Shown here: piece by piece, positions 42,896 to 52,844 of the stretch | How positions within the stretch are numbered: the first letter of the stretch is position 1 | Layout of the letters: each line of letters opens with the position of its first letter | Assembly: GCA_963823495.1 (NCBI GenBank) | Contig: CAWGLV010000001.1 | Coordinates: forward strand, 1,736,001 to 1,800,000 | DNA from: DATDAH01 sp963823495 | GTDB lineage: Bacteria; Actinomycetota; Acidimicrobiia; Acidimicrobiales; DATDAH01 | Direction: 5' to 3' | Length of the DNA: 64,000 bases | The notes under the pieces: generated by a model | Seen by the model: the letters and a program-made list of their open reading frames with translations, nothing else | What the model was told of the DNA's origin: nothing | The model's database searches: none | Program-made: the position numbers and the translations under genes

Positions 42896-43509
42896 CAGGA
42901 CGCCCCGTCATCCCGTCGCAGGTGGGGGTTGAAGCGGAGCTCGGCGGCCAGGTTGTCCCACATCTCCCGATGGAGCTGAGGGATGACCGCGCTGGCGATG
43001 AGCTGATCGCCCGACTCCGTGCTGGCGGCGGCGCGCTCCACGGCGATCTCCACGTCGGCCACCAGGCCCGTGAACAGGCAGTAGGCCTTGCCGCCGAGGT
43101 CGTCGGCAAGGCGAAGGGCGAGCAGCGACACGTCTGCGGCCTTGACGCCGGCGTCGGCCGCGACGATGGCGGTGGCCGAGGTCGACGTCTCGATGATGCC
43201 CAGCGCATCTCCGTCGGCCGGAACGGCGACCTCCGCCGTCGTGACGGCGAGGATGACCGCCGGGTGCACATCGGCGAGGAACAGCGAGTCGAGCACCATC
43301 TCGACGCCCGCGGCCTCCAGCGCGACCTCGACCGCGGCCGTGGCCCCGCCGACCAGGACCAGGTAGCGGCCGGGGTGGACCGTGCCCGCGTGCAGAGAGG
43401 AGACCGGCGACGACTTGACCATGGCATCGGCGGCCACGATGCCGGCGGCGATGGACTCGAGCTCCAGGAGCCCGATGGCGGGGTCGAAACGAGCGTCGGC
43501 GTCAGACAA
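42895..43509 (-). CDS. BMC-T shell protein (tandem-domain trimer)
   Basis: 204 residues holding two BMC domains: AIGLLELESIAAGIVAADAMVK (read in parts, ~12-33) to ~90 and ALGIIETSTSATAIVAADAGVK (~100) to ~180. Trimerises into a pseudohexameric facet tile, usually with a gated or redox-cofactor pore. Single-layer type by length and alignment to the HO BMC-T1 style. TTG start overlaps the aldehyde dehydrogenase stop. C-terminal tail LRFNPHLRRDDG extends beyond the fold. Confidence 0.93.
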   Translation of the reverse strand: MSDADARFDPAIGLLELESIAAGIVAADAMVKSSPVSSLHAGTVHPGRYLVLVGGATAAVEVALEAAGVEMVLDSLFLADVHPAVILAVTTAEVAVPADGDALGIIETSTSATAIVAADAGVKAADVSLLALRLADDLGGKAYCLFTGLVADVEIAVERAAASTESGDQLIASAVIPQLHREMWDNLAAELRFNPHLRRDDGAS

Positions 43510-44959
43510 TGCGCAGCGCTCCGACCACGGTCACGCGCCGAACCCGGGAGAACGTTCGGGGCCGCGTGAGGCCCTCGCCGGTGGGGCTGGCGATCGAGAA
43601 GGACGTGAATCCCTCCCCACCCTGGCCGAGGCCGGCGTAGTTCGAGCCGTTGGCGACCAGGATCGAGCAGTTCATCGCCTTGGCCATCGTCGTGATCGTG
43701 TCCACGTTGGTCGAATGGATCGACGCCGTGTGCCGGAAGCCGTGCTCGGAGCGCACGGCGAGCTCGATGGCTCGCTCCACGTCCTGGACCCGCACCACCG
43801 GCATGACGGGCATCATCTGCTCGGTCCAGACCAGGCTGTGGTCCGAGGGGACCTCGGCGACCAGCAGCCGGACGTCGTCCTCGACGCTGACACCGATCTC
43901 GCCCAGGAGATCGGTGGCGTTCTTGCCGATCCACGCCGGATTCATCGCCCCGGCCTTGTTCGGTGCGCCCATCTGGGTGAAGATCACCCGCTCGAGGCGG
44001 CGGAGCTCATGCTCCTTCAGCCGGTAGGCGCCCGACTGCTCCATGGCCCGAACGAGGGCGTCGGCGACGGTGTCGACGACGATGGTGGTCTTCTCGTCGA
44101 CACAGATGATGTTGTTGTCGAAGGACGCGCCGTCGACGATGTCCCGAGCCGCCTGCTCGATGTCGGCGGTCTGGTCGACGACGGCAGGGGGGTTGCCCGG
44201 ACCGGCGGTGATCGCCTTCTTCGGGGTGCGGAGGGCCTCGGCGACCACCGCCGGCCCACCGGTGACGAGCAGGACCCGGACGTCGGGGTGGGCCATGAGC
44301 TCCCTGGCCGACTCGAGCGTGGGGTTGGGGATGGCCGTGATGAGATCCGGCGGTCCGCCGGCACCGACGACGGCGTGGTTGAGGAGCTTGATGTTCTCCA
44401 CCGAGACCTGCGCCGCGCTCGGGTGCACGTTGAACGTGGCCGCGTTGCCCGCGGCGATGATCGAGATGCTGTTGTTGATGATCGTCGAGGTCGGGTTCGT
44501 GGTCGGGGTGATCGACCCGATCACCCCGTAGGGAGCGAACTCGGTGACGGTCATGCCCTCGTCGCCGGTGAGGGCCTGCGGCTCGAGGTCCTCGGGTCCG
44601 GGTGTCCTCATGGTGACGAGCCGGTTCTTCTTGACCTTGTCCTCGGGCCGGCCCAGCCCGGTCTCGGCGTGGGCCATGTAGGCCAGCCGCTCGCCTTCGC
44701 GCAGCATGGCCGCCCGCATGGCTTCGACGATCACCCGGCGCGACTCGAGGCCCATCTCCCGGTACGCCGTGTACGCCGTCCGAGCCGCCCGGACAGCCGT
44801 GTCGATGGTCGGGTGGATTCCGTCGCCGAGCAGCGCCTCGGCCGCGCCGAGCTCGTCGAGGGCGCGGAGCGCGGGGCCCGGATGAGGGGTTCCCTCGGCC
44901 GCGGCGACGCGACCCCGTACCCGGGCGATGATCGACTGGACCTCGTCGTCGTTCAGCAG
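43502..44959 (-). CDS. BMC CoA-acylating aldehyde dehydrogenase (PduP/EutE type), CTG start
   Basis: About 485 residues. N-terminal encapsulation-like helix LLNDDEVQSIIARVRGRV, linker, then the ALDH fold: YGVIGSITPTTNPT (cofactor, ~145), HPSAAQVS, GGPAVVAEAL, AGPGNPPAVVD and NNIICVDEK with the catalytic Cys ~286. Oxidises an aldehyde with NAD+ and CoA to acyl-CoA; acetaldehyde from DeoC is the expected substrate. No ATG/GTG/TTG exists between the in-frame stop and codon 69; CTG 44959, 7 bases after the BMC-P stop, is the best start and keeps the targeting helix. Confidence 0.92.
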   Translation of the reverse strand: MLNDDEVQSIIARVRGRVAAAEGTPHPGPALRALDELGAAEALLGDGIHPTIDTAVRAARTAYTAYREMGLESRRVIVEAMRAAMLREGERLAYMAHAETGLGRPEDKVKKNRLVTMRTPGPEDLEPQALTGDEGMTVTEFAPYGVIGSITPTTNPTSTIINNSISIIAAGNAATFNVHPSAAQVSVENIKLLNHAVVGAGGPPDLITAIPNPTLESARELMAHPDVRVLLVTGGPAVVAEALRTPKKAITAGPGNPPAVVDQTADIEQAARDIVDGASFDNNIICVDEKTTIVVDTVADALVRAMEQSGAYRLKEHELRRLERVIFTQMGAPNKAGAMNPAWIGKNATDLLGEIGVSVEDDVRLLVAEVPSDHSLVWTEQMMPVMPVVRVQDVERAIELAVRSEHGFRHTASIHSTNVDTITTMAKAMNCSILVANGSNYAGLGQGGEGFTSFSIASPTGEGLTRPRTFSRVRRVTVVGALRIV

Positions 44960-44966
44960 GTCGGGC

Positions 44967-45254
44967 TCACTTCACGTAGACCGTCGTGCCGTCGACATCC
45001 CACGTGTCGACGATGGCCATGATGACGGCATCACAGGGACGGTTCTGGGTGATGTCGGTCTGGCGGGCCGAGCTGCCTGATGCGTACATCACCACCTCGC
45101 CCACACCGGCGCCGACGGCGTCGACCGCGACCACTGCCCCTCCGGTGTCCGCGTTGTCGACCCCGACCTGGCGGACCAGGAGGAAGGTGAGGCCCTCCAT
45201 GAGCGGCTCCTTCTGGCTGGCGACGACCGTGCCGGTCACCCGTCCGAGGAGCAT
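44967..45254 (-). CDS. BMC-P shell vertex protein (EutN/CcmL)
   Basis: 95 residues. MLLGRVTGTVVAS start, FLLVRQVGVDN, DAVGAGVGEVVMYASGSSARQ and DAVIMAIVDTW. Canonical pentamer protein with the GSSARQ turn. ATG has AGGAGGTGAG 6 bases upstream, the strongest Shine-Dalgarno in the operon. Its last codons abut the CTG of the aldehyde dehydrogenase. Confidence 0.95.
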   Translation of the reverse strand: MLLGRVTGTVVASQKEPLMEGLTFLLVRQVGVDNADTGGAVVAVDAVGAGVGEVVMYASGSSARQTDITQNRPCDAVIMAIVDTWDVDGTTVYVK

Positions 45255-45305
45255 GGGGCGCTCACCTCCTCGAGATCGGCACGGCGGCTCCGGGTCGGCA
45301 CGGAC

Positions 45306-45596
45306 TCAGCTCGACTCGTCGGGCCGGCCGAGAGGGAGTACGGAGTCGATGTTCTCGTGCGGGCGGGCGATGACGTGGGTGGCGATGACCTCGCCCACCT
45401 TCTCGCCGCCCCGGACGCCGGCGTCCACCGCGGCCTTGACCGCAGCGACATCGCCGCGGACCACCGCGGTGACATAGCCGCCGCCGGTCGACTCGTACGA
45501 GACGAGTTCGACCTTGGCCGCCTTGACCATCGCGTCGGCGGCCTCGACCATCGCCGGAAAGCTCCTGCATTCGATCATGCCGAGCGCTTCAGCCAT
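45306..45596 (-). CDS. BMC-H hexameric shell protein
   Basis: 96 residues, one BMC domain: EALGMIECRSFPAMVEAADAMVKAA, SYESTGGGYVTAVVRGDVAAVKAAVDAG and a C-terminal HVIARPHENIDSVLP tail common in PduA/EutM-like hexamers. The pore loop is STGGG. The only BMC-H in the window, so it should be the bulk facet tile. ATG 45596 chosen over GTG 45599 since GAAGGGA lies 7 bases upstream of the ATG. Confidence 0.96.
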   Translation of the reverse strand: MAEALGMIECRSFPAMVEAADAMVKAAKVELVSYESTGGGYVTAVVRGDVAAVKAAVDAGVRGGEKVGEVIATHVIARPHENIDSVLPLGRPDESS

Positions 45597-45656
45597 CACT
45601 GGTTCCCTTCAGTTGCCTGGGTTGATTGCGGACCTGCTTCTCTTTGCCCGACGGCC

Positions 45657-46263
45657 TCATTCGCGGCCGTCCAGACCCTCGAGCGCGGCGACGGCGGCGC
45701 GCCACCCCACGTCGATGTCGCGCTCCTCGCCGCCGAGGTACACGCGGCCCATGGCCCCTGCGGCCCGGACCTCGAGCACGTTGACGTCGGCGGCCTTCTC
45801 GGCCTCGTTCGTGGCCAGGGCCGCATAGGCGGCGGGTTCGCACTCGAGCACGTACAGGGTCTGGCCGGGCACGATCATCTGGCCGTGACGCATCCTGTTG
45901 ATGAGCTGGGCGTGGTGATCGTCGATCCGACGGATGATCTGGCTCGACAGGATCTTCGGTTTGAGGCGATCGGACTCCGTGAGCTCGATGGCGTCGAGGA
46001 TGGCGGCACCGGCCGCCCGGACCTCTGCCTGGTCCGGCGAGTGGATCTCGAGGAGGCCGTAGTAGCGCTCGATGATCTGCATGCCGGGTTTCACGCCGGT
46101 GGCCTTCAGGGCCACGTCGGTGAGCCGGTTGATCTCGATGCCGGGCGCGACCTCGACATAGAGCGAGGCATCGTCGGCGAGCGGGAGAAACCCCTGCGCC
46201 ACCGTGCCGAGGAAGGCTGCGTACTGGGGTTGGAGGCTGTCCAGGAAGGCGAACGTCCGGATC

Positions 46264-46280
<17 letters not shown>
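45657..46280 (-). CDS. BMC-T double-stacking shell protein
   Basis: 207 residues with two BMC domains. Domain 1: IEIRTFAFLDSLQPQYAAFL, AQGFLPLADDASLYVEVAPG, ALKATGVKPG; domain 2: GLLEIHSPDQAEVRAAG to ANEAEKAADVNVLEVRAAG. The DSLQPQ and INRMRHGQMIVPGQ patterns resemble the Haliangium ochraceum BMC-T2/T3 type, which stacks two trimers into a gated chamber. Likely gate for larger metabolites (sugar phosphates, cofactors). Overlaps DeoC by 17 bases. Confidence 0.92.
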
Positions 46281-47108
<828 letters not shown>

Positions 47109-47112
<4 letters not shown>

Positions 47113-47690
47113 GCGTCACTCCTGGCGTAGATGCCTTCGATCTCGCCGATGAGAGCGACCCGCCGGAGGTGACGGTCGCCACCCCAGGGGGTGGCCAGCC
47201 ACTCCTGGACGATCTGCCAGGCCAGTGCGTCACCGGTGAGGCCGGCCCCCAGCGTGAGCACGTTGGCCCGGTTGTGCTCCCTGCTGTTCCTCGCCGTCGA
47301 GAGGTCGTAGCAGGCCGCGGCGCGCACCCGGGGCACCTTGTTGGCCACCATGGCCGAGCCGATGCCGGCTCCGTCGATCATGATGCCCCAGGTGCACTCG
47401 CCCCGGCCCACCCGACGGGCGACTCGGTGGGCGAACTCGGGGTAGTCGCAGGCTTCGGCGCTGTCGGTGCCGCAGTCCTCGACCGTCCAGCCGGCCTCGG
47501 CGAGCTTGGTGACCAGTGCGTGCTTCAGCGCGTAGCCCCCATGGTCGGCGCCGATGGCGATGCGCTCGCTCCCGTCGGCTGCGGCCCGATCGCCGGGCGC
47601 TTCGACCGCCGGCCCGTCGAGCACGCCGGCCAGGACGCGTTCGACGAGTGTCCGGACCTCGGTTTCGAACTCAGGTCGTTGCGCAGGCAT
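47109..47690 (-). CDS. rpiB: RpiB/LacA-family protein, probable BMC cargo
   Basis: 193 residues versus ~150 for usual RpiB: the first ~45 form a helix PEFETEVRTLVERVLAGVL and a Pro/Ala linker, an encapsulation-like signal. Core: IAIGADHGGYALKHAL, DCGTDSAEACDYPEFA, DLSTARNSREHNRANVLTLGAG. The usual catalytic-Cys loop (G-I-x-x-C-G-T-G-I-G) reads GIMIDGAGIG: Cys is replaced by Asp, and the alternative Mycobacterium Glu site is absent. Isomerisation of ribose-5-P is therefore plausible but unproven. First gene of the shell cluster. Confidence 0.88.
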
Positions 47691-47721
47691 GGCTCCACCA
47701 ATGGGTCACTGGTGGAGCCTA
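47691..47721 (-). promoter_or_regulatory. BMC operon promoter with palindromic operator
   Basis: GGCTCCACCA (47691-47700) and TGGTGGAGCC (47710-47719) are a perfect 10-bp inverted repeat with 9-base spacer. On the minus strand TAGGCT (47721-47716) is a -10 box overlapping one arm; the other arm abuts the rpiB ATG and contains GGTGGAG. The expected start of transcription lies within the spacer, so a bound repressor would block the promoter. The rest of the 135-base gap to upp shows nothing. Confidence 0.5.
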
Positions 47722-47825
47722 CGTGCCCGCCGAACCGCGAGCCCGAAGCGCTCCTGTCCTGGTGGCTGTCCGTGGTGGTCCTGCACCCGGTCGAGCCACC
47801 CGAACGGGGCGGGAACGCCCGACGG

Positions 47826-48449
47826 CTACTGGTTCCCGAACTGGCGATCGCCGGCATCGCCGAGGCCGGGGAGGATGAAGCCCACATCGTTGAGGCGTTC
47901 GTCCACGCTGGCCGTGACCACGACGGCGTCCGGGTAGCGCTGGCCGAAACGGGCGATGCCCTCGGGCGCGGCCAGGACACAGACGACGATGATCGATCCC
48001 GGGTTGGAGCGCTCGATGATCTCGACGGTGTGGACCAGCGAGCCCCCTGTCGCCAGCATCGGGTCGAGGATGATCACCGGTCGACCGGCCAGGTCCGGGG
48101 GGACCGTGGTCATGTACTCCTCGGAGTCGAGGGTCTCCTCGTCCCGCCGGAGGCCGACGAAGCCGACTTCCGCGCTCGGCAGCATGGTGAAGGCGGCGTC
48201 GAGCATGCCGAGACCGGCCCGCAGTACGGGGACGATGAGGGGGACGGGATCGATCCGGACCCCCCTGGCCGGGGCCAGGGGGGTCCGGACCTCGAACGTC
48301 TCGGCCCCGAGGTCGCGGGTGGCCTCATAGACCAGCAGCCACGACAGCTCGGACAGGGCGCGCCGGAACTCGGGGCGGGGCGTGGCCTCGTCGCGCAGGG
48401 CGGTGAGGCGTTCGGCGGCGAGCGGATGGTCCACGACGGTCGTCAGCAC
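47826..48449 (-). CDS. upp: Uracil phosphoribosyltransferase
   Basis: 207 residues. VPILRAGLGML-like PVLRAGLGMLDAAF (~77), PRPP loop DPMLATGGSLVHTVEII (~128) and the uracil-binding C-terminus with VLAAPEGIARF and GLGDAGDRQFG. Converts uracil and PRPP to UMP. GTG start. It lies upstream of the BMC operon in the same direction, 135 bases away; uracil released by PsuG, or from uridine and deoxyuridine phosphorolysis, would be its substrate. Confidence 0.96.
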   Translation of the reverse strand: MLTTVVDHPLAAERLTALRDEATPRPEFRRALSELSWLLVYEATRDLGAETFEVRTPLAPARGVRIDPVPLIVPVLRAGLGMLDAAFTMLPSAEVGFVGLRRDEETLDSEEYMTTVPPDLAGRPVIILDPMLATGGSLVHTVEIIERSNPGSIIVVCVLAAPEGIARFGQRYPDAVVVTASVDERLNDVGFILPGLGDAGDRQFGNQ

Positions 48450-48477
48450 GCCCGAATCATGGCCCAGGAGGCACTGG

Positions 48478-48483
48478 TACGGT
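48478..48483 (+). promoter_or_regulatory. TANNNT -10 box (TACGGT), leaderless
   Basis: TACGGT ends 7 bases before GTG 48491. Confidence 0.6.
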
Positions 48484-48490
48484 CCAAATC

Positions 48491-49636
48491 GTGACGCGGG
48501 AGAACTGGGAGATCACCGGGGCGTACCACGAGCTGATCGATCTGTTGTCGAGCTTCGACGACGAGTTCATGGTCGGGCCCGACAACGTGGCCGACGACGA
48601 GCAGCTCGTGGTCATGGGCTACAAGTGGATCTTCTCGATCCTGCAGGTGGCCATGGACGTGTACCTGTGGGGGGACTCGGCGGCGCCCCGCTTCGTCGAC
48701 ATCGTCGGCGCCTACAAGAAGTGGGGCGGGGACAACACCGACGCCTACTACCAGTTCGCCCCGGTCGACCCGGCCCGCACGTACACGGTCACCGGGACCA
48801 CGGGCGACGCCGTCTACTTCTCATTGACGGTCTACGGCGGCCCGAACGACGGCAACTACACGACCCGGATCGTGGGCTCGGTCAACGATCGGGACCTCGA
48901 GATCGGCCCCGACGGCGAGTTCGAGTTCCTGATGGGACCCGAGCGCCCCGAGGGCTACGACGGTGTCTTCCTGGAGATCGACGGCGACGCCGTCCACGCG
49001 ATCACCCGGGACTACCTGGTCGACGCCAAGACCCAGCGCCGGGTCGAATGGCGCATCGAGGCGTCGGACCGACCGGCGACCTACCGGGAGTCCGACGGCG
49101 ACGCCGCTCGTCGGTTCCGGGCGGTCATCACCTGGCTCAAGGACCAGGCGGCGATGATCCCCATCCCCGTGGGCCAGCAGGACGACGTGGACGCGACGCG
49201 CCACCTCGGCCACCGGGCCAACCCCGACAGCAACCAGTTCGACGACCCCTATCCGGTGCCCGAGGACAACTTCGGGTGGTCGGCGGGCGACGCCGCCTAC
49301 GCCTTCGGGAAATGGGACCTCGCGCCTGACGAGGCGCTGGTCATCGAGGGGACCGCACCGGAGTGCGCCTTCTGGAGCCTGAACCCCTGGAGCCCGTTCC
49401 TGCACTGCTTCAACTACGACTACGAGCGCCTGACGATCAACCACGGCAGCGCTGTGCTGAACGAGGACGGCTCCTTCACGATCGTCCTCGCCCACGAGCA
49501 GCCCGACCATCCCAACGGCCTGTCCCTGCAGGGCAACCGCCGGGGGTTCCTGTGCTTCCGCTGGTTCCTGCCCGAGTCGGTCCCGGACCCCGTCCGGACC
49601 CGGGTCGTCAAGACCAGCGAGATCGCCGACCTCTGA
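48491..49636 (+). CDS. DUF1214/DUF1254-type protein
   Basis: 381 residues, soluble by sequence, no signal peptide. The C-terminal half (FGKWDLAPDEALVIEGTAPECAFWSL in parts, then NYDYERLTINHGSAVLNEDGSF and HPNGLSLQGNRRGFLCFRWF) matches the DUF1214 beta-sandwich; the N-terminal part has VYFSLTVYGGPNDGNYTTR. Related genes accompany lipid and sterol metabolism in actinobacteria, function unknown. Leaderless start. Sits divergent from upp, 41 bases apart. Confidence 0.75.
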   Translation: MTRENWEITGAYHELIDLLSSFDDEFMVGPDNVADDEQLVVMGYKWIFSILQVAMDVYLWGDSAAPRFVDIVGAYKKWGGDNTDAYYQFAPVDPARTYTVTGTTGDAVYFSLTVYGGPNDGNYTTRIVGSVNDRDLEIGPDGEFEFLMGPERPEGYDGVFLEIDGDAVHAITRDYLVDAKTQRRVEWRIEASDRPATYRESDGDAARRFRAVITWLKDQAAMIPIPVGQQDDVDATRHLGHRANPDSNQFDDPYPVPEDNFGWSAGDAAYAFGKWDLAPDEALVIEGTAPECAFWSLNPWSPFLHCFNYDYERLTINHGSAVLNEDGSFTIVLAHEQPDHPNGLSLQGNRRGFLCFRWFLPESVPDPVRTRVVKTSEIADL

Positions 49637-49642
49637 CAGGAG

Positions 49643-50332
49643 TCAGAGGCCGGCGAGCAGCGCGGGGAGGTCGCGGATGGTGGCGAGCTCCCAGAAGCCC
49701 TCGTGGGAGGCGTCGGCGTCGGCCAGCTCCATCTCCCAGGTCAGCTCGTACTCGATGTGCACGGCCCGCCCGCCGAGGGCGAGCACCGGGAGGATGTCGG
49801 ACTTCACCGAGTTGCCGACCATGACGAAGGTGGCCGGATCGATCCCGTACCGGTCGAGGATGCGCCGGTAGGTGGGCTCGTCCTTCTCGCCCACGATCTC
49901 GACCTGCCACATGTCCTCGGCCAGGCCGGACCGGGCCACCTTGGACTCCTGGTGGAACAGGTCGCCTTTGGTGATGATCATCACCCGGTAGTCCCCGACC
50001 AGCGTGGCGACCGTCTCCGCCACCCCGTCGAGCAGTTCGACGGGGTGCTGGAGCATCTCCTTCGCGCCGGTGATGATGTCCAGGATCACGCCGGTGGGGA
50101 CACGGCCGTCGGTCACCTCGATGGCGGTCTCGATCATCGAGAGGGTGAAGCCCTTCACCCCGTAGCCGAAGACCTGCAGGTTCTCCCGTTCCCGGGCCAT
50201 GAGCCTGGCGTCCAGCTCGTCGGGATCCGCCTGGCCCGCGAGGAGCGCCTTGAAGCGATCCTGGGTCATGACGAACTGGTTCTCGCTGTGCCACAGCGTG
50301 TCGTCGCCGTCGAGGGCCACCACGTCGATCAC
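49643..50332 (-). CDS. HAD-superfamily hydrolase
   Basis: 229 residues. Motif I VALDGDDTLWHS (Asp8, Asp10), motif II VMIITKGDLFHQ (Thr), motif III Lys in VGEKDEPTYRR, motif IV FVMVGNSVKSDI (Asp). Long cap of ~85 residues between I and II. Resembles the FMN-phosphatase/nucleotidase-like HAD group. Position next to pseudouridine genes hints at a nucleotide phosphatase, but this is guilt by association. GTG start; TAGAAG -10-like element 6 bases upstream, plus AAGGGGG. Confidence 0.82.
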   Translation of the reverse strand: MIDVVALDGDDTLWHSENQFVMTQDRFKALLAGQADPDELDARLMARERENLQVFGYGVKGFTLSMIETAIEVTDGRVPTGVILDIITGAKEMLQHPVELLDGVAETVATLVGDYRVMIITKGDLFHQESKVARSGLAEDMWQVEIVGEKDEPTYRRILDRYGIDPATFVMVGNSVKSDILPVLALGGRAVHIEYELTWEMELADADASHEGFWELATIRDLPALLAGL

Positions 50333-50351
50333 GCCCCCCTTCTAGCGGCTT

Positions 50352-50357
50352 TAGCCT
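50352..50357 (+). promoter_or_regulatory. TANNNT -10 box (TAGCCT), leaderless psuK promoter
   Basis: TAGCCT ends 6 bases before GTG 50364. Confidence 0.55.
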
Positions 50358-50363
50358 GAGCCG

Positions 50364-51220
50364 GTGCTGTTGTGTGTCGGAGACCTGATCGAGGACGTCG
50401 TGGTGTGGCTGCCGGGCCCCATCGCCCTCGGCTCCGACACCGAGGTGACCATCACCCGGGAGCGAGGGGGAGCGCGGCCAACGTGGCCGCCGCGGCCGTG
50501 CGCACGGGTGGGGCGGCCCGCTTCGTCGGCCAACTCGGAGACGACGCGCTGGCCCACCGGCTCCTGCACGGGCTGTCCGTCACCGGGGTCGACGTCGTGG
50601 CCCGCTTCGGGGGTCGGACGGGCTCGATCGTCGTCCTGGTCGACTCGACGGGGGAGCGCACGATGCTCACCGACCGGGCGGCGGCCACGGAGTTGGCCGC
50701 CGCCGAGGCCGACTGGCTGGACGGCGTGGACGTGCTGCACCTCCCCGCGTACTCGCTGTTCACCGAGCGCCTGGCCAAGAGCTGCCTGGCGCTGGCCGCG
50801 ATGGCCCGGGAGCGGGGAATCCCGCTGTCCGTCGACCCCTCGTCCGCGGCGCTGCTCGAGGGCTACGGGGTGGATCGGTTCAAGGCCCTGCTGGCCGACC
50901 TGCAGCCCGCGATCCTGTTCCCCAACGCGGACGAGGCGGCGCTGCTGGACGGCGACGGCCCACCCCCGGGTGTCGACCTGACTGTCGAGAAGCACGGCCC
51001 GGACCCGGTGCGTCTCATCACCGCCGCCGGCGTCACCGAGGCCCCGGTGCCGCCGGTGACCGGGGTCGTGGACACGACCGGGGCCGGCGACGCGTTCGCG
51101 GCCGGCTTCCTCGTCGCCTGGACCGCCGGCGAACCCCCCGAGGCCTGCGTCGCCCGGGGCAACGAGACCGCCGGTCACGTCCTGCGAGGCCCCGGCGGCG
51201 ACGCCTGGTACCCCGCATGA
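50364..51220 (+). pseudogene. PfkB-family pseudouridine kinase-like gene, frameshifted
   Basis: Frame A from GTG 50364 encodes LLCVGDLIEDVVVW and VTITRERGG, then loses similarity. Frame B picks up as SAANVAAAAVRTGGAARF (the PfkB GG(S/P)AAN substrate motif), PALLADLQPAILFPNADEAALL-type strand, and the PfkB signature DTTGAGDAFAAGF (~232). The break is a run of five G at 50466-50470 where six would keep frame. Next to psuG it should be PsuK, phosphorylating pseudouridine. Sequencing indel, pseudogene or -1 slippage are all possible. Confidence 0.82.
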
Positions 51221-51304
51221 CCCCGACCAGTCCCCGTTCTGGTCACTCCGCTCCGGTGTGGGGAACAGCCGAGGAGGCCCAGCACCGATGAGGGGAGGAC
51301 GGGA

Positions 51305-52203
<899 letters not shown>

Positions 52204-52207
<4 letters not shown>

Positions 52208-52704
52208 ACGGCGAAACCGGGCTGAGCTCATCGAGCGATGAGCCGATCGCCTGGACGGCGGGGGCGCGGTGGGCGGTGCCGGCGGCGGTGGGCATGGTCG
52301 TGGTCTGCGTCGCGCTGTCGGTGGCGGTCGGACTCGTGGTGCCGGCGATCGCCGGGGTCGTGGCCGGGTTGCTCATCGTCGAGTTCCGGCGGATCGAGGT
52401 GACGGTCGACGAGACCCACCTCTGCACCGCCTTCGCGTTCCCGGGGCTGATCCGGGTACGGATCCCGCTGGCCGACATCGAACGGCTGGAGTACGTGGCC
52501 GACCTCCGGCCGGTGCGCTACGGCGGCTGGGGCTACCGGGGGAGCCTGCGGCTGCTCAAGAAGGCCGCCGTCGTCCTCCGCCGGGGCCCGGCGGTGATCT
52601 TCGCCCTCAGCGGTGACCGGCGCTACATCGTCACCGTCGACGACGCCGAGTCCCTGGCCCGCACGGTCCACGAGCGCATCCAGAACCGTCCTCGTCGGAC
52701 GTGA
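52204..52704 (+). CDS. Small membrane protein with PH-like domain
   Basis: 166 residues: two membrane helices (~23-60, Val/Ala/Gly-rich), then EFRRIEVTVDETHLCTAF and RVRIPLADIERLEYVADLRPVRYGG with YIVTVDDAESLARTVHERI, a PH-like (DUF1648/bPH) beta-domain plus helix. TTG overlaps the psuG stop (TTGA). Unknown role; co-translation with psuG may be incidental. Confidence 0.7.
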
Positions 52705-52780
52705 CAGGTCCGAGGCGCCCTACGAGATCGACGCCTGGGGTCGCCGCGAGCGCAGGTGCCCTCTTTCTGGCGTCGGTTCG

Positions 52781-52812
52781 GGTCGTCAGGCGACGGAAAC
52801 GAACGCAATTTC
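52781..52812. repeat. Dispersed intergenic repeat, copy 2
   Basis: GGTCGTCAGGCGAC (52781-52794) and GAACGCAATTTC (52801-52812, reverse complement of GAAATTGCGTTC) match the blocks at 14064-14095 with one block inverted. It is flanked by TTCTGGCG and CAGAACG as in the other repeat family. Lies in the 140-base convergent gap before ada. Confidence 0.5.
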
Positions 52813-52844
52813 AGAACGGGTGCGGGTCCCGGTGGATCAGCTGA

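Noticed and set aside
48450..48490. Leaderless promoter for upp
   Set aside because: No TANNNT at 6-8 bases before GTG 48449; only TACCAG and TGATTC at unsuitable spacing.
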